From contig JAJTCN010000062.1 of the NCBI GenBank assembly GCA_021323335.1, positions 1-37,848 of the forward strand: 37,848 nucleotides of DNA, written 5' to 3'. Of this stretch, positions 1 through 8,614 are shown one piece after another. The translations under genes and the position numbers were made by a program. Below the pieces are notes generated by a model, which searched no databases, had not been told where the DNA came from, and saw only the letters and a program-made list of their open reading frames with translations. Each line of letters opens with the position of its first letter. The stretch's first letter is position 1. Source of the DNA: Ramlibacter sp. Its GTDB lineage: Bacteria; Pseudomonadota; Gammaproteobacteria; Burkholderiales; Burkholderiaceae_C.

Positions 1-858
<858 letters not shown>

Positions 859-874
859 GCCGCGCCGCAACAGA

Positions 875-899
875 AAGCCGCCCCTCGGGGCGGCTTTTT
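875..899 (+). terminator. Rho-independent terminator of clpA
   Basis: A perfect 10-bp stem (AAGCCGCCCC / GGGGCGGCTT) with a two-base loop is followed by a T run. It lies just after the clpA stop and before the convergent gene that ends at 905. Confidence 0.92.
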
Positions 900-904
900 C
901 ACTT

Positions 905-1450
905 TCAGCAGCGCAGCCCGCCGACCTGTTGCATGCACCCCAAGGAAGTGGCCGAATTCGATGGATCGGGGGGAGGGGGACTACCAGCCGCATACCCGAC
1001 GACAGGCTGGCCGGCTTTTTCCAGGTGCCGATCGAACAGAAGCGCCTTGCCGAACTCCACCCGTATCCACTCCGGATAGGTGTACGCGGTGCCTCGGGAG
1101 TGGTCGACGGCAGCGCCCACGAGCCCTCCGATCACCAGGTTTCCAGCGAGGCCAGCGTTACCCCGGGACGTCGCAATCCCCAGGGCCGGAGGCTGTCCAG
1201 GGTGCGTGCACGTGACGTGCAGGCTGGAGGCCGATCGACGCACCAGCTGCGCTCCGCCGGACTGGAAGGCGCCCATGCCGCGATCGTTGAAGGCGACGCA
1301 GGCCGCGCCTTCGATGGATTGTCCTGATGGCGTCACGGCGTCGACTCGCACGCTTTGCGTGACGTCTATGAACACCGACGCGCAGCCTGCCATTCCCAGC
1401 ATTCCCGCCGCAAGGACCGGCACGCCCATGAGGATGCCGATGCTTTTCAT
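905..1450 (-). CDS. Putative lipoprotein with glycine-rich insert, paralog of its upstream neighbour
   Basis: 181 aa. The N-terminus (MKSIGILMGVPVLAAGM) is a signal peptide ending in a lipobox-like MAGC, so the product is probably a lipoprotein. The mature part has cysteines in AACVAF, VTCTH and the C-terminal SLGCMQQVGGLRC. A glycine-rich hydrophobic stretch (GNLVIGGLVGAAVD) lies in the middle, followed by YPEWIRVEFGKALLFD. The neighbour at 1447-1911 has the same cysteine layout, the matching YPTWIEMVFGEVRMFD and a C-terminal C-x2-QQ-x3-G-x2-C, so the two are tandem paralogs. The start was chosen because an AGGAG precedes it and it overlaps the upstream stop by four bases (ATGA). I do not recognise a named function; envelope stress or structural roles are possible. 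Confidence 0.8.
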   Translation of the reverse strand: MKSIGILMGVPVLAAGMLGMAGCASVFIDVTQSVRVDAVTPSGQSIEGAACVAFNDRGMGAFQSGGAQLVRRSASSLHVTCTHPGQPPALGIATSRGNAGLAGNLVIGGLVGAAVDHSRGTAYTYPEWIRVEFGKALLFDRHLEKAGQPVVGYAAGSPPPPDPSNSATSLGCMQQVGGLRC

Positions 1451-1911
1451 AGGGGCTCCTTGTCGCAGATGACGCCGGGAAGCTGTTGCTGGCATTCCAG
1501 CGAGGTGGGGTTGGCGGGCACGCCCAGGGGGCGGTATTGGCCCGGCGGGGTGCCTTTCAATGCCTTGGCGGGTGCATACCGCGGCGCATCGAACATCCGC
1601 ACCTCCCCGAACACCATTTCGATCCAGGTTGGATATCCGAATCCGGCGTTCGCCCGCAATGCGCCCATCGCATGGCCGTGCTGCGGTGAGGAACACACGA
1701 CCAACATTTCGCTCGACGACGTGCGGATCGGCTGCGGTCGGCCTGACCTGAATTGCTGGACACCGACTTGGTTCGCGCCCACGCATTCGGCGTCCGCGAC
1801 CGTCTGACCACCGCTGGTGCGAAGGTCGATCCGCAACTGGTCCGCTGCGCTGGCCGCGCCCGAACCGACGAGGATGGCAAGCAAGGCTGCCGTGCTTCTC
1901 CGCCATTTCAT
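1447..1911 (-). CDS. Exported hypothetical protein with conserved cysteines
   Basis: 154 aa. A Sec signal peptide (MKWRRSTAALLAILVG, cleavage probably after ASA) precedes a mature domain of about 130 residues. Its cysteines (AECVGA, LVVCSS, and C-x2-QQ-x3-G-x2-C at the end) could form two disulfides. The start at 1911 fits the signal peptide and an AAGGA ribosome site; an upstream ATG at 1977 would add 22 residues before the signal. Its stop overlaps the start of the paralogous lipoprotein downstream, so the pair is probably co-translated. The glycine-rich insert of the downstream protein is missing here. No function is recognised. Confidence 0.8.
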   Translation of the reverse strand: MKWRRSTAALLAILVGSGAASAADQLRIDLRTSGGQTVADAECVGANQVGVQQFRSGRPQPIRTSSSEMLVVCSSPQHGHAMGALRANAGFGYPTWIEMVFGEVRMFDAPRYAPAKALKGTPPGQYRPLGVPANPTSLECQQQLPGVICDKEPL

Positions 1912-2036
1912 GGTCGATCCTTGTCGTTGACGCGCTGTCCGCCCGACGATCTTAGGGTCGAGCATTCCTGCCGCCAACGGAATTCGGTCGCTGGACAGGG
2001 TTCGATGGAACTGGTAGCGGGTGGCGCTGCGCGGCG

Positions 2037-2136
2037 ATGCCGGGGTCGGCTCGTTGCCGAACCCGGCCTACGAATGGCGGCCCTTCAGCGAGCTCGGGTC
2101 CGTAGGCCGGGTTCGGCGATAGGCCGACCCCGGCAT
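2037..2136. repeat. REP-like inverted pair (BIME-like)
   Basis: Two 36-base arms, 2037-2072 and 2101-2136, are inverted copies of each other with 32 of 36 positions matching, separated by 28 bases. Each arm is itself an imperfect hairpin headed by a GTAG tetranucleotide (GTAG, then GCCGGGTTCGGC, GATA, GGCCGACCCCGGC). This is the layout of REP elements paired into a BIME. It lies in the 236-base gap between the TSUP permease (ends 2148) and the exported protein gene (starts 1911), where it could also stabilise or end the permease transcript. I see nothing else in that gap apart from the promoter region of the exported pair. Confidence 0.8.
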
Positions 2137-2147
2137 GCCGACCCCGA

Positions 2148-2909
2148 TCAGCGAATCAGCCCCTGCACCGCCGGCGCCATCAACCCGATGCCCGTGAGCA
2201 CCAGCAGCACGCTGACCATCCGCAGCACCGCCGCGCGCTGCCACGGCGGCGGATGGCGCTTCATCCACCACGCGACGCCCAGCACCACCGGCACCGCCAG
2301 GGCGCCCAGCCCCAGCGCGGCGACGCTGAACTGGCCGCTGCCCACCACCATCAGCAGGCGCAGCGCCGAGCCCACCGCCAGCAGGGCCACCAGCGTGTCG
2401 CGCACCGCATCCAGCGTCATGGGCTGGCGGTAGAACTGGTAGACGAGCGGCGGCCCCGAAGCGGAGAACAGGCCGCCCAGCACGCCTGACAGCAAGCCGG
2501 TGGCGAAGAAGGCCTTGCGCGAGGACGCCTCCCGCAAGGCCTGCGCCGGGCGCAGCACCAGCAGCGCGCAGGCGATCACCACGATCCCCAGCAGCAGGCG
2601 CAGCACGAGCACGGCGTTGCCGCTCAACCAGGTCAGGAGGAAGACGCCCGCTGCGACGCCGAACACGGTGCCCGTCGCGGTCTGCCGCAGCGCGGACCAG
2701 TTGACCGAGCGCACGCGCCCGCGCAGCGCGACGAAGCCGTTGGCCAGCCCGAGCACCGTCGCCACGTTGGCGGCGTCGGTCAGGGGGGCGAGCTCGAACA
2801 CTCCCGTGAGCCCGAGCAGCACCAGCACCAGCGCGAAGCCCGTGACGTTCTGCACCGCGGTGGCGAACGCGGCGCAGGCGAGGAAGGCCGCGACTTGCCA
2901 GCCACTCAC
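2148..2909 (-). CDS. TSUP family permease (TauE/SafE type)
   Basis: 253 aa, almost entirely hydrophobic, with roughly eight membrane segments. TSUP proteins export sulfite, sulfonates or other small organic anions through the inner membrane. The two internal repeats of the family are visible: the first around FATAVQNVTGFALVLVLLGL near the N-terminus and the second around LSGVLGGLFSASGPPLVYQF near residue 140. The length is typical of the family. The substrate cannot be told from sequence. The EVE-domain gene lies 18 bases upstream on the same strand, so the two may be cotranscribed. A REP pair follows the stop. Confidence 0.9.
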   Translation of the reverse strand: MSGWQVAAFLACAAFATAVQNVTGFALVLVLLGLTGVFELAPLTDAANVATVLGLANGFVALRGRVRSVNWSALRQTATGTVFGVAAGVFLLTWLSGNAVLVLRLLLGIVVIACALLVLRPAQALREASSRKAFFATGLLSGVLGGLFSASGPPLVYQFYRQPMTLDAVRDTLVALLAVGSALRLLMVVGSGQFSVAALGLGALAVPVVLGVAWWMKRHPPPWQRAAVLRMVSVLLVLTGIGLMAPAVQGLIR

Positions 2910-2927
2910 GCCGCAAGTCCAGTCTGC

Positions 2928-3392
<465 letters not shown>

Positions 3393-3420
3393 GCCGAGCG
3401 CGATTATCGGCGCGCCAATG

Positions 3421-3442
3421 GAAACAGGCCCCGCAGGGCCTG
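3421..3442 (-). terminator. Possible terminator of the glycine-zipper gene
   Basis: Just beyond the stop at 3462, read leftward, there is a 7-bp stem (CAGGCCC / GGGCCTG) with a four-base loop, followed by TTTCC. The T tract is short, so termination may be weak. Confidence 0.5.
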
Positions 3443-3461
3443 CTTCGACCTCCCTGGGCCT

Positions 3462-3962
3462 CTAGCGGCCGTCCTTGTCGGCGTCTCCCGGCATCGCCCG
3501 CTCGACGCGATGCCACGCGTCACGCGCGGAATCCTTGGCTTCTTCCCAGGCCAGCCGCGAGCTGCCGCGGTTGCGCTCGTACTCGCTGCGCAGCTTGGGC
3601 TCGTAGCTGTCCCAGCTCTCGCCGGAGGCCTTGGCGCGTTCCCAGCCGGTGTAGCCGGTGCGGTAGGCGGGCGCGTAGTCGTCGTAGCTGTAGCCGTCCT
3701 TGTAGCTGGGGCGGGACTTGTAGTTCTCGCGCCAGTAGCTGTCTTCGACCGTGGGATTCACGCGCTCGGCCGCGCCCTTGCCGGCCAGGCCGCCCGCGAT
3801 CGCGCCGGCGGCACCGCCGATCACCGTGCCGACCGGGCCGGCCATGGAGCCGATCGCCGCGCCGGCGACGGCACCGCCGGCGGCGCCGGCGCCGGTGCCG
3901 ACGGGGTGGGCGCCGGGCTCGCCGGTGATGGGGTCGGGATTGGAGGGTTTCTTGTCTGTCAT
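3462..3962 (-). CDS. Glycine-zipper protein with tyrosine-rich C-terminal half
   Basis: 166 aa. Residues about 20-65 form a glycine/alanine zipper ([20 protein letters not shown] and continuing) of the kind that inserts in or crosses membranes. The second half is polar and rich in Tyr, Arg and Trp (YWRENY, then spaced Y-x2-AY motifs and GWERAKASGE), ending in a charged helix. There is no cleavable signal peptide; the N-terminus is MTDKKPSNPDPITGEPGAHP. Proteins of this layout are common unnamed proteins in Burkholderiales; a stress or envelope role is plausible but unproven. An AGGAG-like site (GCAAGGAGC) lies just before the start. Confidence 0.8.
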   Translation of the reverse strand: MTDKKPSNPDPITGEPGAHPVGTGAGAAGGAVAGAAIGSMAGPVGTVIGGAAGAIAGGLAGKGAAERVNPTVEDSYWRENYKSRPSYKDGYSYDDYAPAYRTGYTGWERAKASGESWDSYEPKLRSEYERNRGSSRLAWEEAKDSARDAWHRVERAMPGDADKDGR

Positions 3963-4118
3963 CGGATGCTCCTTGCGAGTGGACGTTGTCGTCGGGCGGC
4001 CGGCTCCGGCTGCGAACCTGCCGTCCGCCGTACAGAGTGCGCCGCAGCGCTGCCGTCACCCGTCGGCCCGGATACCTCTGCGGTGTCGGCTGCAGACCTA
4101 CAGGCCGCGACGGTCGGG
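3963..4118. other. Intergenic gap with possible degenerate REP remnant
   Basis: This 156-base gap separates the glycine-zipper gene from the end of the enolase gene. On the minus strand it contains two GTAG heads close together (GTAGCCCGACC and GTAGGTCTGCAG, near 4098-4122) next to short imperfect palindromes. This resembles decayed REP sequence, but no full-length arm is recognisable. I see no gene in it. Confidence 0.3.
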
Positions 4119-5402
4119 CTACGCCTTCGTTCGTGGGGCGAGAGCGCGTCGGCCCCAGAAGCCGGCCGGCGCGCCGGCGCGCGATTCGATGCGGATGCCC
4201 TCGTTCCACTTGGCCATGCGCTCGGAGCGCGCGAAGGATCCGACCTTCAGTTGTCCCGCGTTCCAGCCGGTCGCGAGATGGACGATCGCCACGTCCTCGG
4301 TCTCGCCGGAGCGCGCCGAGACGATGGTCGCGTAGCCGTGCTGCTGCGCGGCCTGCAGCGCCGCGAGCGTCTCGGTGACGGTGCCGGCCTGGTTCGGCTT
4401 GATGAGGACGCAGTTGCACGCGCCCAACCCGGCGGCGCGCCGCACGCGGTCGGCATTCGTCACCAGGTAGTCGTCCCCCACCACTTGCACGCGGTGCCCG
4501 ACGGCGCGGGTGAAGGCGGCCAGGCCGGCTTCGTCGTCTTCCGCCAGCGGGTCCTCGATGGAGACGATGGGGTAGCGCTCCACCCAGCGGACCAGGCGCT
4601 CGGAGAGGCCGTCGGAGTCCAGCTCCTGGTTCTCCAGGGCCAGCCGGTAGCGGCCGCCGCTGCCGAATTCGGAGGCCGCGATGTCCAGCGCGATGGCGAC
4701 GTCCTCGCCCGGTGTGTAACCCGCCTTTTCGATCGCCGCCACCAGCGCGTCCAGCGCGTCCTCGTTGCGGGCGAAGCTCGGCCACCAGCCGCCTTCGTCC
4801 GCCACCCCGGCCAGCGGACCGCGTTGCGCCATCAGTTCGCCGGCGGCGCGGTACACCTCGGCGGTCATCTCCATGGCCTGCGCGAAGGAGCGCGCGCCGG
4901 TGGCGATCACCATGAAGTCCTGCACGTCCACGCGGCGCCCCGCGTGCGCGCCGCCGCCGAAGATCTGCACCTGCGGCAGCGGCAACTGCACCGGCCGGCC
5001 CTGCGCCAGGTACTGCCAGAGCGGCTGGCGCGCCTGCGCGGCGGCGGCATGCAGCACCGCCAGCGACGTCGCGATCAGCGCATTGCCGCCCAGCCGCGAC
5101 TTGCCGGGGGTGCCGTCCAGTGCAACCAGCATCGCGTCGATGCCGGGCTGGTCCGCAGCGTCCCGGCCCGCGAGCGCGGGCGCGATCTCCCGCTCCACGG
5201 CGCGCAGCGCCTGCTGGACGTCACGGCCGCCGAAACGTGTGCCGCCATCGCGCAACTCCACGGCCTCGCGCGTGCCGCGCGATGCGCCGGCCGGCGCGAT
5301 GCCGAGGCCCAGCGTGCCGTCGGTGTTGACCACCTCGACTTCGATGGTGGGGCGGCCGCGCGAGTCCCAGATGCGGCGGGCGTGGACTTGTCGGATGGTC
5401 AT
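4119..5402 (-). CDS. Divergent enolase paralog (enolase superfamily)
   Basis: 427 aa, full-length enolase fold. Metal ligands are present (D240, E283, D310), as are E203 (in DEGG), K335 (LIKPNQ) and K386 (QLKVGS), H153 and loop residue S41. Three usual active-site residues are changed when aligned by motif with yeast and E. coli enolase: the loop Ser of PSGAS is Ala38, the Glu of QEFM is Asp162, and the His of SHRSGETED is Ala363 (VSARSGETED). The protein is therefore probably not the housekeeping phosphopyruvate hydratase; it may act on a related phosphorylated hydroxy acid. The usual pyrG-kdsA-eno neighbourhood is absent. Its start overlaps the stop of an upstream kinase by ATGA, so the two are translationally coupled. 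Confidence 0.88.
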   Translation of the reverse strand: MTIRQVHARRIWDSRGRPTIEVEVVNTDGTLGLGIAPAGASRGTREAVELRDGGTRFGGRDVQQALRAVEREIAPALAGRDAADQPGIDAMLVALDGTPGKSRLGGNALIATSLAVLHAAAAQARQPLWQYLAQGRPVQLPLPQVQIFGGGAHAGRRVDVQDFMVIATGARSFAQAMEMTAEVYRAAGELMAQRGPLAGVADEGGWWPSFARNEDALDALVAAIEKAGYTPGEDVAIALDIAASEFGSGGRYRLALENQELDSDGLSERLVRWVERYPIVSIEDPLAEDDEAGLAAFTRAVGHRVQVVGDDYLVTNADRVRRAAGLGACNCVLIKPNQAGTVTETLAALQAAQQHGYATIVSARSGETEDVAIVHLATGWNAGQLKVGSFARSERMAKWNEGIRIESRAGAPAGFWGRRALAPRTKA

Positions 5403-6412
5403 GCGGCGAATTCCAGGGTCCAGCGGACCGCGATGGTTTCCAGGGAGGAGGGCGCTTGCCGCAGCAAGGCGATGGCGGCGCCGCGCACGGCTGCGCGCCG
5501 CTGCGCGTCGAGATATTCGACGGGGGATTTGCCGTCGATGCGGGCCAGCGTCAGCGCGGGCAACAGGGTGGCCACGCGTTGCTGCAGCGCCTCGACGGGC
5601 TCCCAATGGACGTGCGCGAAGCAGGCGTGGGCGAACCCATGGAAGGCGGTCATCAGCGCGCGCCCATGGGCAGGCAGGTGCGCGGCCTTGAGCAGGAAGT
5701 GGTTGAGGCAGAAAGCGACGTCGAAGGCCGGGTCGCCGAACCACGCGCATTCGGCGTCCAGCAGCACCGGCCCCTTCGGACCCGCCAGCACGTTCTTGGG
5801 GCTGACGTCGCCGTGCACCAGCACCCGCCGGGTGGAGGCCGTTCGCTCGACCAGCCCCAGCAGCGTATCGGCAAGGGCCGGGTGCTCGCGCGCGGTCTCC
5901 ACCAGGTAAGGCTCGAGCCGCAGCGCATGGAAGTTGGCATCGGTCGCGAAGCGCGCCGCCACCGCGGCGTCATCCGCGGTGGCCGCGTGGATGCGGCCCA
6001 GCAGGTCGCCGACGGAGCGGGCCAGCGACACGTCCACCCGGCCCGCAAGCAGCTCCGCCTTCCAGTTGCGGTACTCGTCGCCCAGGAAGGGCATGACGAA
6101 GCTCTGCGTCGCGGCGTCCTCGCCCAGCACGGCAGGCACGCGGCCCGGCACGATGCCGGCAGCCACCCGCAGCCACGCGATCTCGGAGAAGACGCGTTCG
6201 ACCGGCACCTCCCAGTCCTTGGCGACTTTCAACCGGGGCAGCGCCTGCTTCACGCAGTAACGGCCGGAGCGCAGGTCCACCCGGTAGATGCCGGACGACA
6301 CGCCACCCGCGAGCGCCACTGCGCGCACCTCCTCGTCCGGCTGCGCCAGCCCGAGGGAAAGGAAGATGCGTCGCATGGCGGCCGCATCGTGCGCGAGATC
6401 CACTTGGCCCAT
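5399..6412 (-). CDS. APH/MtnK-like small-molecule kinase
   Basis: 337 aa from the chosen start. A phosphotransferase of the aminoglycoside-phosphotransferase fold. Visible are a nucleotide loop (AGGVSSGIY, about 35-43), a Lys (VKQ, K55), the catalytic loop HGDVSPKN (200-207) and, in the DFG position, D219-A-E221. The D-x-E form is the one seen in methylthioribose kinase (MtnK), which favours a metabolic kinase over antibiotic resistance. The remaining MTA-salvage genes are not nearby. The gene is coupled by ATGA to the enolase paralog, suggesting that the kinase product is the enolase-like enzyme's substrate. The start is uncertain: an ATG at 6454 would add 14 residues that look non-coding, and neither start has a strong ribosome site. 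Confidence 0.82.
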   Translation of the reverse strand: MGQVDLAHDAAAMRRIFLSLGLAQPDEEVRAVALAGGVSSGIYRVDLRSGRYCVKQALPRLKVAKDWEVPVERVFSEIAWLRVAAGIVPGRVPAVLGEDAATQSFVMPFLGDEYRNWKAELLAGRVDVSLARSVGDLLGRIHAATADDAAVAARFATDANFHALRLEPYLVETAREHPALADTLLGLVERTASTRRVLVHGDVSPKNVLAGPKGPVLLDAECAWFGDPAFDVAFCLNHFLLKAAHLPAHGRALMTAFHGFAHACFAHVHWEPVEALQQRVATLLPALTLARIDGKSPVEYLDAQRRAAVRGAAIALLRQAPSSLETIAVRWTLEFAA

Positions 6413-6499
6413 CCGTGGATTATGGGCACGGTCGGTGGGCCCGTCGCCATCCATGCGCTAGCATGCCTGCCCTGACAGCGCGAGAAGAGAGGCTCCCGA

Positions 6500-7423
6500 G
6501 TGACCGCAACCCCCACCCCGCTGAAGGTCGCCGTGATGGGCGCCGGCGCCGTCGGCTGCTATTTCGGCGGCATGCTGGCCCGGGCCGGCCACGACGTGAC
6601 GCTGGTCGCGCGGCCGGCGCACGTGGAAGCCGTGGCCCGCGACGGCCTGCGCATGGAAACGAAGACCTTCGACGAGCAAGTACGGGTGCGGGCGGTGACC
6701 GAGCCCGCCGGGGCGCGCGACGCCGACCTGGTGCTGTTCTGCGTGAAGTCGATGGACACCGAAGCGGCGGGACGCCAGCTCAGGCCTTTCCTGCGCCCGG
6801 ACACGCTGGTGCTGTGCCTGCAGAACGGCGTGGACAACGCCGAGCGGCTGCGCGCCGTGCTGCCCGAGCATGAAGTGGCGGCCGCGGTGGTGTACGTCGC
6901 CACCGAGATGGCCGGCCCCGGCCACCTCAGGCACCATGGCCGCGGCGAACTGGTCATCGAGCCGGCGCGCGCCAGCGAGCGGATGGCGCAGGCCTTGATC
7001 GCGGCGGGCGTGCCGACGGAGGTCTCGGCCAACGTGCGTGGCGCCTTGTGGCTCAAGCTGCTGCTCAATTGCGCCTACAACGCCGTCTCGGCCATCGCGC
7101 AGCAGCCGTACGGCGAGAACGTGAAGGGCGAGGGCATCTGGGACGTGATGCACGACGTGGTGGACGAATGCCTGGCGGTGGCCAAGGCGGACGGCGTGCA
7201 GGTGCCGGGTGATCCGCATGCCGCCACGCGCAAGCTGGTCGAGGGCATGCCGGCCCAGTACTCCTCGACGGCGCAGGACCTCGCGCGCGGCAAGCCGACC
7301 GAGATCGACTTCCTCAACGGCTACGTGGTGCGCCGCGGCCAGGCCCTCGGCATCCCCACGCCCGCCAACCGCGTGCTGTGGGCGCTGGTCAAGCTGATCG
7401 AGGCGAAGCCGCGGCAGGCCTAG
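6500..7423 (+). CDS. panE: 2-dehydropantoate 2-reductase (KPR/PanE family)
   Basis: 307 aa. NADPH-dependent reduction of ketopantoate to pantoate in pantothenate synthesis, cytoplasmic. The Rossmann motif GAGAVGCYFG is at 14-23, the substrate loop QNGVDN at 108-113, and the catalytic Lys is expected at K186 in LWLKLLLNCAYN. The C-terminal domain ends with the GIPTPANRVLWALVK signature. The start is GTG at 6500 after a GAGAGG site; an internal ATG at codon 13 would cut into the Rossmann fold. It is divergent from the kinase gene with an 87-base gap and shares its stop with the convergent esterase (CTAG). PanE-like paralogs with other 2-oxo acid substrates exist, so the exact substrate is less certain than the family. 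Confidence 0.88.
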   Translation: MTATPTPLKVAVMGAGAVGCYFGGMLARAGHDVTLVARPAHVEAVARDGLRMETKTFDEQVRVRAVTEPAGARDADLVLFCVKSMDTEAAGRQLRPFLRPDTLVLCLQNGVDNAERLRAVLPEHEVAAAVVYVATEMAGPGHLRHHGRGELVIEPARASERMAQALIAAGVPTEVSANVRGALWLKLLLNCAYNAVSAIAQQPYGENVKGEGIWDVMHDVVDECLAVAKADGVQVPGDPHAATRKLVEGMPAQYSSTAQDLARGKPTEIDFLNGYVVRRGQALGIPTPANRVLWALVKLIEAKPRQA

Positions 7424-8514
7424 CCGCGCCGATGCCGCAGGAAAAACGCCGCCATCGCCTCGGAGGCGCTCGGCCCCTGCGGATCGGTGAACGACCCGGT
7501 GGCATGCCCACCCGACCATGCGTGCGGCCCGGCCGTGACTTGCCAGCTCTCGACCACCGGCTTGCCGCCTTCGTCCAGCCACTCGATGCGCGTGCCCGCG
7601 CGCGCACCTGACACGCGCTCTTCACGCCGCTCCAGCCGCTTGCCGTTGGCCGCTGCCGCAGCCACCTGGCGCTGCACGACGGCCTCGCCATTCCCCGGGG
7701 CGACCGTCTTGTCGCCGCTGCCATGGAACACGATGGTGGGCAGCAGGGACCGCGCCGCGGGCACAATGGCCCCTGATCCCTTGCGCATGGCGCTGAACGC
7801 CGACTGCACGTCGTGCGCGGCGCGCGGCGGCAAGCCGGAATGGATGCCGACCGCCGCGAAGACGTCGGGGTACAGTTCCCCGAGCGTGGCCGCCATGGCC
7901 CCGCCGGCCGAGAGTCCCGCGACATAGACGCGCTGCGGGTCGCCGCCGTGCTGCGCGAGCACCGAGGCGACCAGCGCCGCGATCATGGCCGGTTCGCCGG
8001 CGTCGCGCCGCTGGTTCTGCGGCTCGAACCAGTTCCAGCAACCCATCTGGTTGGCCTTGCGCAACTGCTCCGGATACACCACCAGGAACCCATCGCGCGC
8101 CGCCACGTCGTTCATGCGCGTGCCGCGCGCAAAGTCCTCGGAGTCCTGCTTGCAGCCGTGCAGCATCACGATGACCGGCAGCAGGACCGTCGGGTCGGCC
8201 CGCTCGGGTTCATAGAGGCGGTAGCGCCAGCGGTGGCCGCGGTGCACGAAGACGTGCGCGGTGAAGGACGCGGCGCGTGGCCGCGGCGCGTGGCGCGCGG
8301 TCGTTCCGATGCGTGGCGTCTCCGGCGCGATCTCCCGGAAAGGCACGTCGTCGATGACGCCGTCGTCCGAGGGCTCGAGCTCCGGTTCGGATGCACCGGG
8401 CTGCCGCGCTTCGCCTCCGCCCAGCGCCTGCTGGATCACCCGCGTCGCCTCCGCGAGTCGCCCCGCGCGGGTGAGCTGCGTCGCCAGCGCCATCGCTTCT
8501 GTCGTCATGCCCAT
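7420..8514 (-). CDS. PHB depolymerase-family esterase (LpqC-like)
   Basis: 364 aa alpha/beta hydrolase. The oxyanion region is MLHGCKQD (118-124), the nucleophile Ser202 lies in GLSAGG, the acid is probably D268 (GSGDKTV) and the base H331 (GPHAWSGG). The family includes extracellular and intracellular polyhydroxybutyrate depolymerases and related esterases. No signal peptide is present, which suggests a cytoplasmic enzyme. The first 80 residues are an extra segment: a helix (ALATQLTRAGRLAEATRVIQ) followed by an acidic proline-containing linker. The start at 8514 was chosen because AGGGGG lies six bases before it; an upstream GTG-frame start would add 12 residues. The stop overlaps that of panE. 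Confidence 0.88.
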   Translation of the reverse strand: MGMTTEAMALATQLTRAGRLAEATRVIQQALGGGEARQPGASEPELEPSDDGVIDDVPFREIAPETPRIGTTARHAPRPRAASFTAHVFVHRGHRWRYRLYEPERADPTVLLPVIVMLHGCKQDSEDFARGTRMNDVAARDGFLVVYPEQLRKANQMGCWNWFEPQNQRRDAGEPAMIAALVASVLAQHGGDPQRVYVAGLSAGGAMAATLGELYPDVFAAVGIHSGLPPRAAHDVQSAFSAMRKGSGAIVPAARSLLPTIVFHGSGDKTVAPGNGEAVVQRQVAAAAANGKRLERREERVSGARAGTRIEWLDEGGKPVVESWQVTAGPHAWSGGHATGSFTDPQGPSASEAMAAFFLRHRRG

Positions 8515-8573
8515 GGCATTCCCCCTGATTTGTTTGCTGCAGTGCACCATATCAGGCGGGAGGGGAGGATCAC

Positions 8574-8590
8574 AAGGCGGGATCCGCCTT
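8574..8590 (-). terminator. Palindrome, possible weak terminator
   Basis: A perfect 7-bp palindrome (AAGGCGG / CCGCCTT, three-base loop) lies 24 bases beyond the HAD gene stop. In the gene's direction the T run is only two bases long, so its role as a terminator is uncertain. Confidence 0.35.
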
Positions 8591-8614
8591 TATTGCGGCA
8601 GAGCCAGCGGGGTG

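Noticed and set aside
4119..5402. Housekeeping enolase (eno)
   Set aside because: Three active-site positions are altered and the neighbourhood is wrong for eno, so a paralog with another substrate is more likely.
5399..6412. Aminoglycoside resistance phosphotransferase
   Set aside because: The D-x-E motif matches metabolic kinases such as MtnK, and the gene is coupled to an enolase paralog; no resistance context is visible.
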